A program made the position numbers and the translations under genes. The notes beneath the pieces are model-generated. The model was not told the DNA's origin and searched no databases. It worked only from the letters and a program-made list of their open reading frames with translations. Shown here piece by piece: positions 49,469-58,288 of a stretch of 64,000 bases of DNA. Every line of letters begins with the position of its first letter. Position 1 is the stretch's first letter. Source of the DNA: DASVBE01 sp963770375 (lineage in GTDB: Bacteria > Actinomycetota > Actinomycetes > Streptosporangiales > Streptosporangiaceae); assembly GCA_963770375.1 (NCBI GenBank), contig CAVYPM010000006.1, positions 310,001 through 374,000 of the forward strand. The letters run 5' to 3'.

Positions 49469-50638
49469 TCAGCCAGGGGGCGAACCAGGGCCATCGCCCG
49501 GCCCGCGGGACGCCTCCGCCGGGCCAGCCGGGGCCGTGCCGGACGAGCGGCGGCGCAGCGCGGCCAGGCCCCGCGGGCGCTGCTCGCCTGCGGGCCAGAG
49601 GTGGTAGCCCACCGGGAACAGGCGGATCCCGAACCGCTCCGAGATCAGGCCCCAGATGCCCCGCGGGGTCCACAGCGCGACCGCCATCGCCACCAGGCCG
49701 AGCACGATGAAGTACCAGGTGCCGTACTGGGCCAGCGACTTCTGCAGGGCGAAGAAGATGATCGTGCCGAGGATCGGGCCCTCGATCGTGCCGATGCCGC
49801 CGATGATCGTGGCGAAGATCATCTCGGCCGAGTACTGGACGCTGAACGCCGCGGTGGGCTCGATGCTCAGCTGGCTGATGATGACAATCGCGCCGGCCGC
49901 GCCGCACCCGGCCGCGGCGACCACGAACACGAAACCCTGGGTGCGCGGCACCCGGGCACCGCTGCTGCGGGCACCGGTCTCGTCGTCGCGCATCGCGGTG
50001 AGCACCAGGCCGAGCCGGCTCCGCAGGATCAGGTACACGAACAGCACGACCAGGACCACCACGGCAAGAGCAGCCCAGTAGGTGTAGGCCGTCAGCAGCG
50101 TCGGGTCCAGGTTCTCGAACCCGGACAGGTTGGCCCCGGTCCCGCCGCCCAGCGACGGGAAGCGGACCACGATCAGCTCGAAGATCGACGCGATCACCCA
50201 GGTCGCGATCGCGAAGTACCCGGTCCGCAGCCGGGACACCAGCCACCACACCGGCAGCCCGACCACCGCGCAGCCGGCCACCGCCACCGGGAGCCCCAGG
50301 AACGGCTCGACCGCGTGGTTGGACAGGATCAGCACTATGTACCCGCCGAGCCCGACGAACGCCTGCTGGCCGACCGACACCAGCCCGGCGTAGCCCGCCA
50401 GGAGGTTCCACATGCTCGCCATGGTCATCAGCACGAACACGTTGACCAGGAAGTCCGTTGTCCCGGACAGCACGAGGTAGGGCAGGTAGCCGAGGATGAC
50501 CACGATCACCAGCGCGCCCAGCACGGCCCACAGCGTGGTCCGCCGGGACCTGGTTACCTGGGCCGGCTCCGGCCCGCCGCTGCCCGGTGCGGGGTGCACC
50601 GCCGCCTCCCCGGCCGCGGCCCGGCCCGGGGCGGTCAT
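49469..50638 (-). CDS. livM: branched-chain amino-acid-type ABC permease (LivM)
   Basis: About 389 residues from the ATG at 50638, which overlaps the livH stop. A Pro/Ala-rich N-terminus, then eight to ten helices with LivM signatures: NLLAGYAGLVSVGQQAFVGL, RLGLVLTAMRDDETGARSSG and FATIIGGIGTIEGPILGTI. A cytosolic C-terminal tail is Arg/Pro-rich. Forms the membrane channel with LivH. Confidence 0.93.
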   Translation of the reverse strand: MTAPGRAAAGEAAVHPAPGSGGPEPAQVTRSRRTTLWAVLGALVIVVILGYLPYLVLSGTTDFLVNVFVLMTMASMWNLLAGYAGLVSVGQQAFVGLGGYIVLILSNHAVEPFLGLPVAVAGCAVVGLPVWWLVSRLRTGYFAIATWVIASIFELIVVRFPSLGGGTGANLSGFENLDPTLLTAYTYWAALAVVVLVVLFVYLILRSRLGLVLTAMRDDETGARSSGARVPRTQGFVFVVAAAGCGAAGAIVIISQLSIEPTAAFSVQYSAEMIFATIIGGIGTIEGPILGTIIFFALQKSLAQYGTWYFIVLGLVAMAVALWTPRGIWGLISERFGIRLFPVGYHLWPAGEQRPRGLAALRRRSSGTAPAGPAEASRGPGDGPGSPPG

Positions 50639-51507
50639 GCCGTGCTCCGGCGCGCCGTCAGGCCCTGCGGCCTGACCACCAGGATGAGCAGGAACACCAG
50701 CTGGCCGGCCAGGACCTGATTGGACGGGCCGATCTGGGCGCCGATCTGCTGGACCACACCCAGCAATATCCCGCCGACCAGCGTGCCCCACAGCGAGCCG
50801 AGGCCGCCGATGACGACCGCCTCGAAGGCGAACAGCAGCAGCTGGTCGGTGCCGATCGTCGGGTCGAACGAGGAGTACATGCCGAACGCCAGCCCGGCCA
50901 GCGCCACCGTGCCGAACGCGATCGCCCCCGCGATGCCGAACACGTGCCGGTAGTCGGCGCCGGACAGCTGGGCCGCCTCCTGGTCGTCGGCGACCGCCCG
51001 GATCAGCCGGCCCTGCCGGGACGAGGACAGGAAGTACTGCAGGCCGAGCAGAACCACCACCGCCACCACGAAGATGACCAGCAGCAGCCAGGCGATGGAG
51101 ATCTGGGAGCCGATCTGGATCGAGTCGGACACCAGCGGGCCGATGTCGAGCGAGTGGCTGTCCGCCGAGGCGAACTGCAGCAGCGCGTTCTCGATCACCA
51201 CCGACAGGCCGAAGGTGACCAGCAGCGTGGTCAGCACGCTGCGGTCCAGCGCGGCCTGGATCAGCGTCCGCTGGACGACGTAGCCGAGCACCGCGAAGAT
51301 CGGCACGACCAGGATGAACGACCAGACCGCGGGCACATGGGTGATCGTGATCACGCCCAGCGCCGTGTACGCAGCGACCACCGCCAGGTCGCCGTGGGCC
51401 AGGTTGATGACCTTCATCACGCCGAACATCAGCGACAGCCCGCAGGCGAACAGCGCGTAGAGACCGCCGATCAGGATCCCCTGGATGATCGCGTTGACCC
51501 AGCTCAT
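50635..51507 (-). CDS. livH: branched-chain amino-acid-type ABC permease (LivH)
   Basis: About 290 residues from the ATG at 51507. LivH signatures: GGLYALFACGLSLMFGVMKV, INLAHGDLAVVAAY, the loop RLIRAVADDQEAAQLSGAD and VVIGGLGSLWGTLVGGILLG. Partners LivM in the transmembrane pore. Overlaps livF and livM by four bases on each side, indicating translational coupling. Confidence 0.94.
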   Translation of the reverse strand: MSWVNAIIQGILIGGLYALFACGLSLMFGVMKVINLAHGDLAVVAAYTALGVITITHVPAVWSFILVVPIFAVLGYVVQRTLIQAALDRSVLTTLLVTFGLSVVIENALLQFASADSHSLDIGPLVSDSIQIGSQISIAWLLLVIFVVAVVVLLGLQYFLSSSRQGRLIRAVADDQEAAQLSGADYRHVFGIAGAIAFGTVALAGLAFGMYSSFDPTIGTDQLLLFAFEAVVIGGLGSLWGTLVGGILLGVVQQIGAQIGPSNQVLAGQLVFLLILVVRPQGLTARRSTA

Positions 51508-52316
51508 GCCGGCGCCTCCGGCCCGCCGCCCGGGCCGTTGACCCCGGCCAGGCCGAAGTAGGCGCCCTCGATCTCCTCGGCGGTCAGGTCGCCGGGCGGG
51601 CCCTGCAGCGTGGTCTGGCCCTCGAGCAGGCAGTGGATATGGCTGGCGACCCGCAGCGCCTGGCTGACGTCCTGCTCGACCAGCAGCACGGTCAGCCCGG
51701 ACGCCAGCAGCTCGGGCAGGGTCTGGTAGATCCGGCGGACCACGGCCGGGGCCAGGCCCAGGGACAGCTCGTCCAGCAGCAGCACCCGCGGGTTGGCCAC
51801 CAGCGCCCGGCCGATCGCCACGGACTGCTGCTCGCCGCCGGACAGCTGCCCGGCCAGCTGGCCGCGCCGGTCCCGCATCCACGGGAAGAGGTCGTACACG
51901 CCCTCGATCCGCCACGGCCCGGGCCGCGCGTAGGACGCCCCGACCTGGAGGTTCTCCTCGACGGTCAGCGAGGGAAAGAGCCGCCGGCCCTCGGGGACCA
52001 TGACGATCCCGGCCGCGACCCGCTTCTCCGGCCGCAGCCGGGCCAGGTCCTGGCCGTCCAGCAGGATCGACCCGGACGTCGGCTTGTGCAGCCCAGCAAT
52101 ACTGCGAAGCAGCGTGGACTTGCCCGCCCCGTTGGCGCCGATCATCGCGTACACCTCGCCCGGCGCGACGGCCAGGCTCACCCCGTGCAGCGCCCGCAGC
52201 TGGCCGTGGTGCACGGTCAGGTCGCGGACCTCGAGCAGCACGGCTTCACCACTCACAGTGCTATCCGTCACGGGGCCATCCGTCACGGGGCCATCCGTCA
52301 CGGGGCCATCCGTCAC
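51504..52316 (-). CDS. livF: ABC transporter ATP-binding protein (LivF)
   Basis: Up to 270 residues. Walker A: MIGANGAGKSTLLRSIAG; signature: QLSGGEQQSVAIGRAL; Walker B: RVLLLDELSLGLAPAVV; His loop nearby. The N-terminus is made by a 15-bp tandem repeat that offers four GTG starts (52316, 52301, 52286, 52271), each adding VTDGP. ATPase of the Liv/urea-type uptake system. Confidence 0.93.
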   Translation of the reverse strand: MTDGPVTDGPVTDGPVTDSTVSGEAVLLEVRDLTVHHGQLRALHGVSLAVAPGEVYAMIGANGAGKSTLLRSIAGLHKPTSGSILLDGQDLARLRPEKRVAAGIVMVPEGRRLFPSLTVEENLQVGASYARPGPWRIEGVYDLFPWMRDRRGQLAGQLSGGEQQSVAIGRALVANPRVLLLDELSLGLAPAVVRRIYQTLPELLASGLTVLLVEQDVSQALRVASHIHCLLEGQTTLQGPPGDLTAEEIEGAYFGLAGVNGPGGGPEAPA

Positions 52317-52322
52317 GGGGCA
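52263..52322. repeat. 15-bp tandem repeat x4 at livG-livF junction
   Basis: Four head-to-tail copies of ATCCGTCACGGGGCC (the last with one mismatch) cover the livG stop and livF start. Each copy carries a GTG start codon in the livF frame, so copy-number changes by slippage would keep frame and change only start choice. Confidence 0.85.
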
Positions 52323-53107
52323 CCGTCCGCGGGCTCGTCGCCGCCCGCCGCGAGCGGGCCGGCCAGCGAGGTGGTCACCTCGGTGCCCAGGAACACCTCG
52401 CGGACGGCCGGGTTGGCCAGCACCTCGGCGGGCTTGCCGTCGCCCACGAACGTCCCGCCGGCCAGGCAGACCAGCCGGTCGACCACCGGGGTCAGCGCAC
52501 GGACCACGTGCTCGATCCAGATCACCGCGATACCGTCGGCCTGGATCGACCGGACGATGCCGACCAGCTGCGCCACCTCGGGGTCGGTCAGCCCGCCGGC
52601 CACCTCATCGAGCAGCAGCAGCCGCGGCCCCGACGCCAGCGCCCGGGCCAGCTCCAGCCGCTTGCGCTGGAGCAGGCCGAGCCGCTCGGCCGGCACGTTG
52701 GCCTGGCCGAGCAGCCCGGTACGGCTCAGCGCCTGCGCCGCCGCGTCGTAGCTGGCCTGCCGCCGCAGGCCGGCTCCCTGCTGGACGGCGACCAGCACGT
52801 TCTCGAACACGGTCATGTTGCCGAACGGCCGCGGCACCTGGAAGGTCCGGCCGATACCGAGACGGCACCGGTCCGGGGCCCGCATCCGGGTGACCGCCGT
52901 CCCGGCGAACCTGATCTCCCCGGCGGACGGCTCGAGCGTGCCGGAGATCAGCCCGAACACGCTGGTCTTGCCGGCCCCGTTCGGGCCGACCATGCCGAGC
53001 ACGTCCCCGGCGCCGACCGTCAGCGACAGCCGGTCCGCGACCACGACCTTGCCGAAGCTCTTGCTGACCGCATCGAGCTCCAGCAACGGCGGCGCGGCAT
53101 CAGGCAT
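52313..53107 (-). CDS. livG: ABC transporter ATP-binding protein (LivG)
   Basis: 264 residues. Walker A: MVGPNGAGKTSVFGLISG; LivG-type insert with GRTFQVPRPFGNMTVFENVL; signature region LGLLQRKRLELARALASG (shortened, lacking the usual SGG) and Walker B PRLLLLDEVAGGLTDPEV. Pairs with LivF. Its 5' end overlaps the 3' end of the binding-protein gene by eight bases. Confidence 0.92.
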   Translation of the reverse strand: MPDAAPPLLELDAVSKSFGKVVVADRLSLTVGAGDVLGMVGPNGAGKTSVFGLISGTLEPSAGEIRFAGTAVTRMRAPDRCRLGIGRTFQVPRPFGNMTVFENVLVAVQQGAGLRRQASYDAAAQALSRTGLLGQANVPAERLGLLQRKRLELARALASGPRLLLLDEVAGGLTDPEVAQLVGIVRSIQADGIAVIWIEHVVRALTPVVDRLVCLAGGTFVGDGKPAEVLANPAVREVFLGTEVTTSLAGPLAAGGDEPADGAP

Positions 53108-54465
53108 TCGTCGGGTGCAAGTCGGCGGTGACCTTCACGTCCGGGTTCAGCGAGTTGTCCACCACCTGCATCTCGAACGGGAACTGGCCGGTGCCCTTCT
53201 GCCACTGCACGCCGAGCGGCTTGATGATGCCCACGCCGGGAGCCGGGCCGCCGGCGAAGTTCAGCGGGCCGCAGATGCCGGTGTAGTTGACGTTGTGCAG
53301 GGCGCTGGCCACCGCGGCCTTGTCGTGCGGGTCGCTGGCCGCGCTGAACGCCTCCTTGGCCACCTCGAACAGCGAGTAGCTGGAGCCGATCGACTGCACC
53401 CACAGCTTGCCGGTGGCGGAGGTGAACGCCGTCCGCGAGCGCCTTGGCGCTCTGCCCGTCGAGCGAGGACTTGTACGGCATGAACGGGCCCCACCACGAG
53501 TCGGTGGCCACGTTGTTGACCAGGTTGCCGAGCGCGACCGTGTCGGCCGGGAACAGCAGCACCTTGGCCACCGTGGCCAGCCTGGGCTTGAAGCCCTGCT
53601 GGGCGGCCTGCTTCCAGAACGTGTTGAAGTCCGGCGGCAGCGGCGCGTTGCTGAACAGCTCGCAGTGCTTGTTCTTGAACGTGCTGATCATCGAGCTGAA
53701 GTCGGTGGTGCCGTCCTGGTAGGCGCCGCCGTCCACGGGCTTGTACCCGGACTCCTTGATCAGCGGGATGAACACCTCGCGGAACGCGGTGCCGTCGGCG
53801 TCGTTGGGGTACTGGCAGGCGACGACCTTGTTGGTGTGCACCCGCTGCCACATCGGCACGAAGCAGCCCTGGAACTCCTTGAGCCCGAAGAAGAACATCG
53901 TGCAGTACTTGAACGAGGTGGTCGGCTTGGCCGGGTTGCCGCCCAGGCCCCCGTACCACGACTCCCACGGCACCACGGTGGACAGGCACGGCGTGCCGAG
54001 CTTCTCGCAGGCCGCGGCCACCGGGTTGGTGGTCTCCGGGGTCGAGGTGGTCAGGATCATGTCCACCTTGTTCTGCAGGATCAGCTGCCTGGCCACCGCG
54101 GAGGCCCGGTTCGGGTCCGACTGGCTGTCCTGGACCACGATGTTGACCTTGTAGTTCTTGCTGCCGACCTTGATCCCGCTCTTGTACGCGCTGGTGCTGC
54201 GGACCTGGCTGAGCACGAACTGGTCGCCGGACGCGAAGCCGGCCAGCGGGCCGGTCAGCGGGGTGACGAAGCCGATCGTGATCGTGCCGCTGCTGGACTG
54301 CGTGCCTGAGCCCTTGATCCCGGAACTGCACGCGGCCAGCAGGCCGCCTGCCCCCACGGTGACCGCGCCCGCGCCCATGCCCTTGAGCACCGACCGGCGC
54401 CCGAGCGGGGCACTGATGATCGGTTCGGCAGCGGGCTGGCTCTCCTCCGGTCCCTGACGGTTCAT
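53100..54465 (-). CDS. ABC substrate-binding protein, Leu/Ile/Val-type, with frame break
   Basis: From the ATG at 54465 with a GGAGACGGG site. Twin-Arg plus lipobox signal (RRSVLKGMGAGAVTVGAGGL then LAACSSG), then the periplasmic-binding fold (ITIGFVTPLTGPLAGFASGD, STPETTNPVAAACEKLGTPC, CQYPNDADGTAFREVFIPLI). Near 53428 the frame breaks: one extra G changes ALADAFTSATGK into an unrelated tail, while the correct C-terminus continues in the next frame to 53100 (LFEVAKEAFSAASDPHDKAA). Likely a sequencing error. It binds the substrate for the LivHMGF transporter; the many aromatic and Cys residues leave substrate type open. Confidence 0.85.
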
Positions 54466-54690
54466 CCCGTCTCCTTCGACGTCAGCGAATGAAAACGGCG
54501 ATCCGTCCGCGGAGGGCAACGGCATCACCGGGGCAGCCGGGCCCCCGGAATGGGGACGGGCAAGTGTTCGCTCAGCGTACAACCATGCGCACTGTAGAAC
54601 TCTGTCACGGTCAATCTCGCCCTGTCAACCACCCGCAACCGGTGCCTGGCCGGCCGTTCAGCCCCCGTACGGGCACCCGTCAGACGCCCC

Positions 54691-55539
54691 TCAGCCCGCC
54701 CCCTGGGCGGCCAGATCGGCCTCGATCTGGCGTGCGGTTTCCAGCAGCGCGGGCACGATGTCGGTACGCAGCGACTCCACGCTGACCCGGCTGGCGTGCG
54801 CGGAGATGTTGATCGCCGCGGTGCCGGTGTCCTGGGCCCCGCGGATCGGCGCGGCCACCGCGCGCAGGCCCTCCTCGAGCTCCTGGTCGACGATCGCGTA
54901 GCCCTGCGCGGCCACCTCGGCGAGGATCTCCCTGAGCCGGCCCGCGTCGGTGACGGTGTTGGCGGTCAGCGGCTCGAGCACGGCCTCGGCCAGGTACTGC
55001 TCCAGCGCGTCCGGCGGCAGCGCGGCCAGCAGCACCCGGCCCATCGAGGTGGCGTAGGCCGGGAACCGGGTGCCGACCGAGATGGCCACCGTCATGATCC
55101 GCTTGGTCGGGACCCGGGCCACGTACACCACGTGCTGCCCGTCCAGGATCGAGATCGAGGACGACTCGTGCAGCCGGGCCACGAGCTCCTCCAGGTGCGG
55201 CGCGGCCACGTCGGGCAGGGTCAGCCCGGACAGGTAGGCGTAGCCCAGCTCGAGCACCCGGGGCCGGAGCGAGAACTCCCGGCCGTCGCTGCGCACGTAG
55301 CCGAGCTTGACCAGGGTGAGCAGGAACCGCCGGGCCGCGGCCCGGGTCAGGTTCGTGGCCCGGGCCACCTCGCTGAGGCTGAGCCGTTCCCGGTCCGGGC
55401 CGAACGCCCGGATCACCGCCAGCCCACGGTCGAGCGACTGCACGAAGTCGCTGTTCCGCGCGGCGGCCGGTTCGCCGCCCGGCTCGGCCCGGTCCCGGTC
55501 CGGCGGGTCGTTCGCAATGCGCCCAGAAGTTCTCATCAC
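54691..55539 (-). CDS. IclR-family transcriptional regulator (PcaR/PcaU-like)
   Basis: 282 residues. HTH: SLDRGLAVIRAFGPDRERLS then EVARATNLTRAAARRFLLTL; effector domain: ISVGTRFPAYATSMGRVLLA, GYAIVDQELEEGLRAVAAPI and a final helix. PcaR/PcaU-type IclR proteins often control aromatic-acid uptake and breakdown. The binding-protein gene begins 226 bases downstream on the same strand, so it plausibly regulates the ABC operon. Confidence 0.9.
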   Translation of the reverse strand: MMRTSGRIANDPPDRDRAEPGGEPAAARNSDFVQSLDRGLAVIRAFGPDRERLSLSEVARATNLTRAAARRFLLTLVKLGYVRSDGREFSLRPRVLELGYAYLSGLTLPDVAAPHLEELVARLHESSSISILDGQHVVYVARVPTKRIMTVAISVGTRFPAYATSMGRVLLAALPPDALEQYLAEAVLEPLTANTVTDAGRLREILAEVAAQGYAIVDQELEEGLRAVAAPIRGAQDTGTAAINISAHASRVSVESLRTDIVPALLETARQIEADLAAQGAG

Positions 55540-55612
55540 TGCGCATGCTAACGCGCCGCGGCCCGGTCACCGCGGAATCACACTGGTAACAGGCCGATCT
55601 TCTGCCTGGTAA

Positions 55613-56605
55613 CTATCCGGTGCGCTCGACCACGAAGTCGCACAGGCCCTCGAACGCGGCTCGCGCGGGCACGTCCGGCAGCGCCATGATCTCCTGCCGG
55701 GCCACCCCGGCCCATTCCCTCAGGTCGGCCCGGGCCAGCTCCATCGCCGGGTGCGCGCGGAGCAGCCCGAGCGCCTCGGCGTGCAGCCCGGGGTCGGTCA
55801 GCTTGCCGCTGGACAGCAGCTCGACCAGGCGGGCGTCGCCGGGCCCGGCCATCCGCAGGGCGTGCAGCATGGGCAGGGTCAGCACGCCCTCGTGCAGATC
55901 AGTGCCCGGGGTCTTGCCGGACTGGACGGTCTCGCTGGCCACGTCCAGGATGTCGTCGGCCAGCTGCCAGGCCACCCCGAACGCGCCGCAGGCCTTGGCG
56001 ATACCGGCCGCCACCCCTTCGGGTGCGTCGGAGAACATCGCGCCGAACCGGCCCGAGGTGGCGATCAGCGACGCGGTCTTGTCGGTGACCACCTTCATGT
56101 AGTGCTCGAGCGGATCCTGGCCCGGCTGCGGGCCCAGGGTCTCCGCGATCTGCCCGCTGACCAGCTGGGCGAACGTGGTGGCCTGTACCCGGATGGCCTC
56201 CGGGCCCAGGCCGGCGAGCACGTTCGAGGCGCAGGAGAACAGGAAGTCGCCGGTCAGGATGGCCACCGTGTTGTCCCACCGGGCGTTTGCGCTGGCCTGG
56301 CCGTGCCGCACCGCGGCCTCGTCCATCACGTCGTCGTGGTACAGCGTGGCCAGGTGGGTCAGCTCGATGGCGATCGCGCCGGGCACGAGCCGCTCGTCCG
56401 GATGGCTGCCGAACTGGCCGGCCAGCAGCACCAGCGTGGGCCGCAGCCGCTTGCCGCCTGCGATCAGGTGCGCGGCGGCCTCGTTGAGCAGCGGCTGCTC
56501 GATCTTCACTGCTTCCCGCAGGCCGGCCTCGACCTGGGCCAGCCCGTCGGCGATGACCTTTTCCAGCGCCGGGTCGGACAGCTGAACGGGAACAATGGCC
56601 GTCAC
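55613..56605 (-). CDS. polyprenyl diphosphate synthase, long-chain (menaquinone side chain)
   Basis: About 330 residues from the GTG at 56605 with AGGAG five bases upstream. First Asp-rich motif LYHDDVMDEAAVRHG preceded by AHLIAGGKRLRPTLVLLAG; second motif WQLADDILDVASETVQ. Such trans-prenyltransferases extend farnesyl or geranylgeranyl diphosphate with isopentenyl units. Its place after nuoN is typical in actinomycetes and suggests supply of menaquinone for complex I. Confidence 0.93.
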   Translation of the reverse strand: MTAIVPVQLSDPALEKVIADGLAQVEAGLREAVKIEQPLLNEAAAHLIAGGKRLRPTLVLLAGQFGSHPDERLVPGAIAIELTHLATLYHDDVMDEAAVRHGQASANARWDNTVAILTGDFLFSCASNVLAGLGPEAIRVQATTFAQLVSGQIAETLGPQPGQDPLEHYMKVVTDKTASLIATSGRFGAMFSDAPEGVAAGIAKACGAFGVAWQLADDILDVASETVQSGKTPGTDLHEGVLTLPMLHALRMAGPGDARLVELLSSGKLTDPGLHAEALGLLRAHPAMELARADLREWAGVARQEIMALPDVPARAAFEGLCDFVVERTG

Positions 56606-56692
56606 TGAGGCTCCTATCGTGGGGCCGCCGCCGGGGCCAGCCGCCCGGACCGGCGCGGGCAACGCCGATCCAAAGATACGTGCCGAGGTGAC

Positions 56693-58288
56693 CTAGCGGA
56701 CGAACAGGTTCGAGGCGGCATGCTGGGCCAGGTTGAGGAGCGGGCCGGGAACCACGCCGAGGACGAGCGTGCCGATCGCGCCGATGGCGACCGCGGCACC
56801 GGTGAACACGCTGGGCCGCACCACGGACGGGCCGTCCGGGGCCGGGTCGCTGAAGTACATCAGCACGATCACCCGGACGTAGGGGAAGGCCAGGATCGCG
56901 CTGCTCAGCACGCCGACGATGACCAGGGGCAGCGCCCCGCCCGCGATCGCGGCCTGGAAGACCGCGAACTTCCCGGTGAAGCCGCTGGTCAGCGGGATGC
57001 CCGCGAACGCGATCAGGAAGAACGCGAACGTCCCCGCGACCAGCGGGGACCGGCGGCCCAGGCCCGCCCAGCTGGACAGGTGCAGCGCCTCGCCGGCCGG
57101 CCCGCGGACCAGGGTGACCACCGCGAACGCGCCGATCACCGCGATCCCGTAGGCGGCCAGGTAGAACAGGCTGCTGGACAGCCCGGCCTGGCTGGTGGCG
57201 ACCACGGCGGTGAGCACGTAACCGGCCTGGGCGATCGAGGAGTAGGCCAGCAGCCGCTTCACGTCGGTCTGGGTGATCGCGATCACGGACCCGGCCACCA
57301 TCGTGAGGATGGCAATCCCCCACATGACCGGCCGCCAGTTCCAGGACAGCTGGCCGAACGCCACGTAGAACACCCGCAGCAGCGCGCCGAACGCGGACAC
57401 CAGCGTGCAGGACGCCATCAGCGCGGTCACCGGGGTCGGCGCGCCCTGGTAGACGTCCGGCTTCCAGCTCTGGAACGGGGCTGCGCCGATCTTGAACAGC
57501 AGGCCCAGGCCGAGCAGCGCCATGCCGGCGTACAGCAGCGTGGTGTTGCTGGTGTTGGACGAGGCCGCGGTGGCGATCGCGGACAGCTGGACCGAGCCGG
57601 AGAAGCCGTACAGCATGGCCACGCCGAACAGGAAGAACGCGGAGGAGTACGCGCCCAGCAGGAAGTACTTCATCGCCGCTTCCTGCGACAGCAGGCGGCG
57701 CCGCCGGGCGATGCCGCACAGCAGGTACAGCGGCAGGGACAGCACCTCGAGCGCGACGAACATCGTCAGCAGGTCGTTGGCGGCGGGGAACAGCATCATG
57801 CCGCCCACCGCGAACAGGACCAGCGGGTACACCTCGGTGTGCACCGCGCCGGCGGCCAGGCCCTCACGTTCCTCGGCGCTGCCCGGCACGGCCGCGGCCG
57901 GCGCGGCGAACGGGCTGATGTCGTGGGCCTGCTCGGCGATCAGCAGCACGCTGATGAAGGCCAGCACCAGGATCGTGCCCTGGATGAACAGCGTGGGCTG
58001 GTCCACGCCGACCGTGCCGACCGCGGCCGCGTTCCCGGGGCTGCCGCCGGCGAACAGCGTGTTGCTCGAGGCGACCACGATCGTCAGCGCGAACGCCGCG
58101 ACCAGCCCGCCCAGGGTCAGCGCCAGCTGCAGGGGGCGGCGCAGGTGCCGCGGGGCGAACGCCTCGACCAGCACGCCGACCACCGCCAGCCCGAAGATCA
58201 GCAGCATCGGCGACAGCTGGCCGTACTCGATGTGCGGCGCGGTCAGGCCCGGCGCAGTCGCGGCGCCCGCGGCCAGGATCGACGTCAC
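56693..58288 (-). CDS. nuoN: NADH-quinone oxidoreductase subunit N
   Basis: About 531 residues from the GTG at 58288, which has AGAAGGGA nine bases upstream. Fourteen hydrophobic helices with antiporter-like motifs: LKIGAAPFQSWKPDVYQGAP, GSVIAITQTDVKRLLAYSSI, FLIAFAGIPLTSGFTGKFAV. Proton-pumping membrane subunit of complex I. As read here there is no stop codon between nuoM and this gene, so a fused protein would result unless a base is missing in nuoM. Confidence 0.93.
   Translation of the reverse strand: MTSILAAGAATAPGLTAPHIEYGQLSPMLLIFGLAVVGVLVEAFAPRHLRRPLQLALTLGGLVAAFALTIVVASSNTLFAGGSPGNAAAVGTVGVDQPTLFIQGTILVLAFISVLLIAEQAHDISPFAAPAAAVPGSAEEREGLAAGAVHTEVYPLVLFAVGGMMLFPAANDLLTMFVALEVLSLPLYLLCGIARRRRLLSQEAAMKYFLLGAYSSAFFLFGVAMLYGFSGSVQLSAIATAASSNTSNTTLLYAGMALLGLGLLFKIGAAPFQSWKPDVYQGAPTPVTALMASCTLVSAFGALLRVFYVAFGQLSWNWRPVMWGIAILTMVAGSVIAITQTDVKRLLAYSSIAQAGYVLTAVVATSQAGLSSSLFYLAAYGIAVIGAFAVVTLVRGPAGEALHLSSWAGLGRRSPLVAGTFAFFLIAFAGIPLTSGFTGKFAVFQAAIAGGALPLVIVGVLSSAILAFPYVRVIVLMYFSDPAPDGPSVVRPSVFTGAAVAIGAIGTLVLGVVPGPLLNLAQHAASNLFVR

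Noticed and set aside
52263..52322. Short tandem repeat considered as a CRISPR array
   Set aside because: Units are 15 bp with no spacers; it is a simple tandem repeat inside coding sequence.
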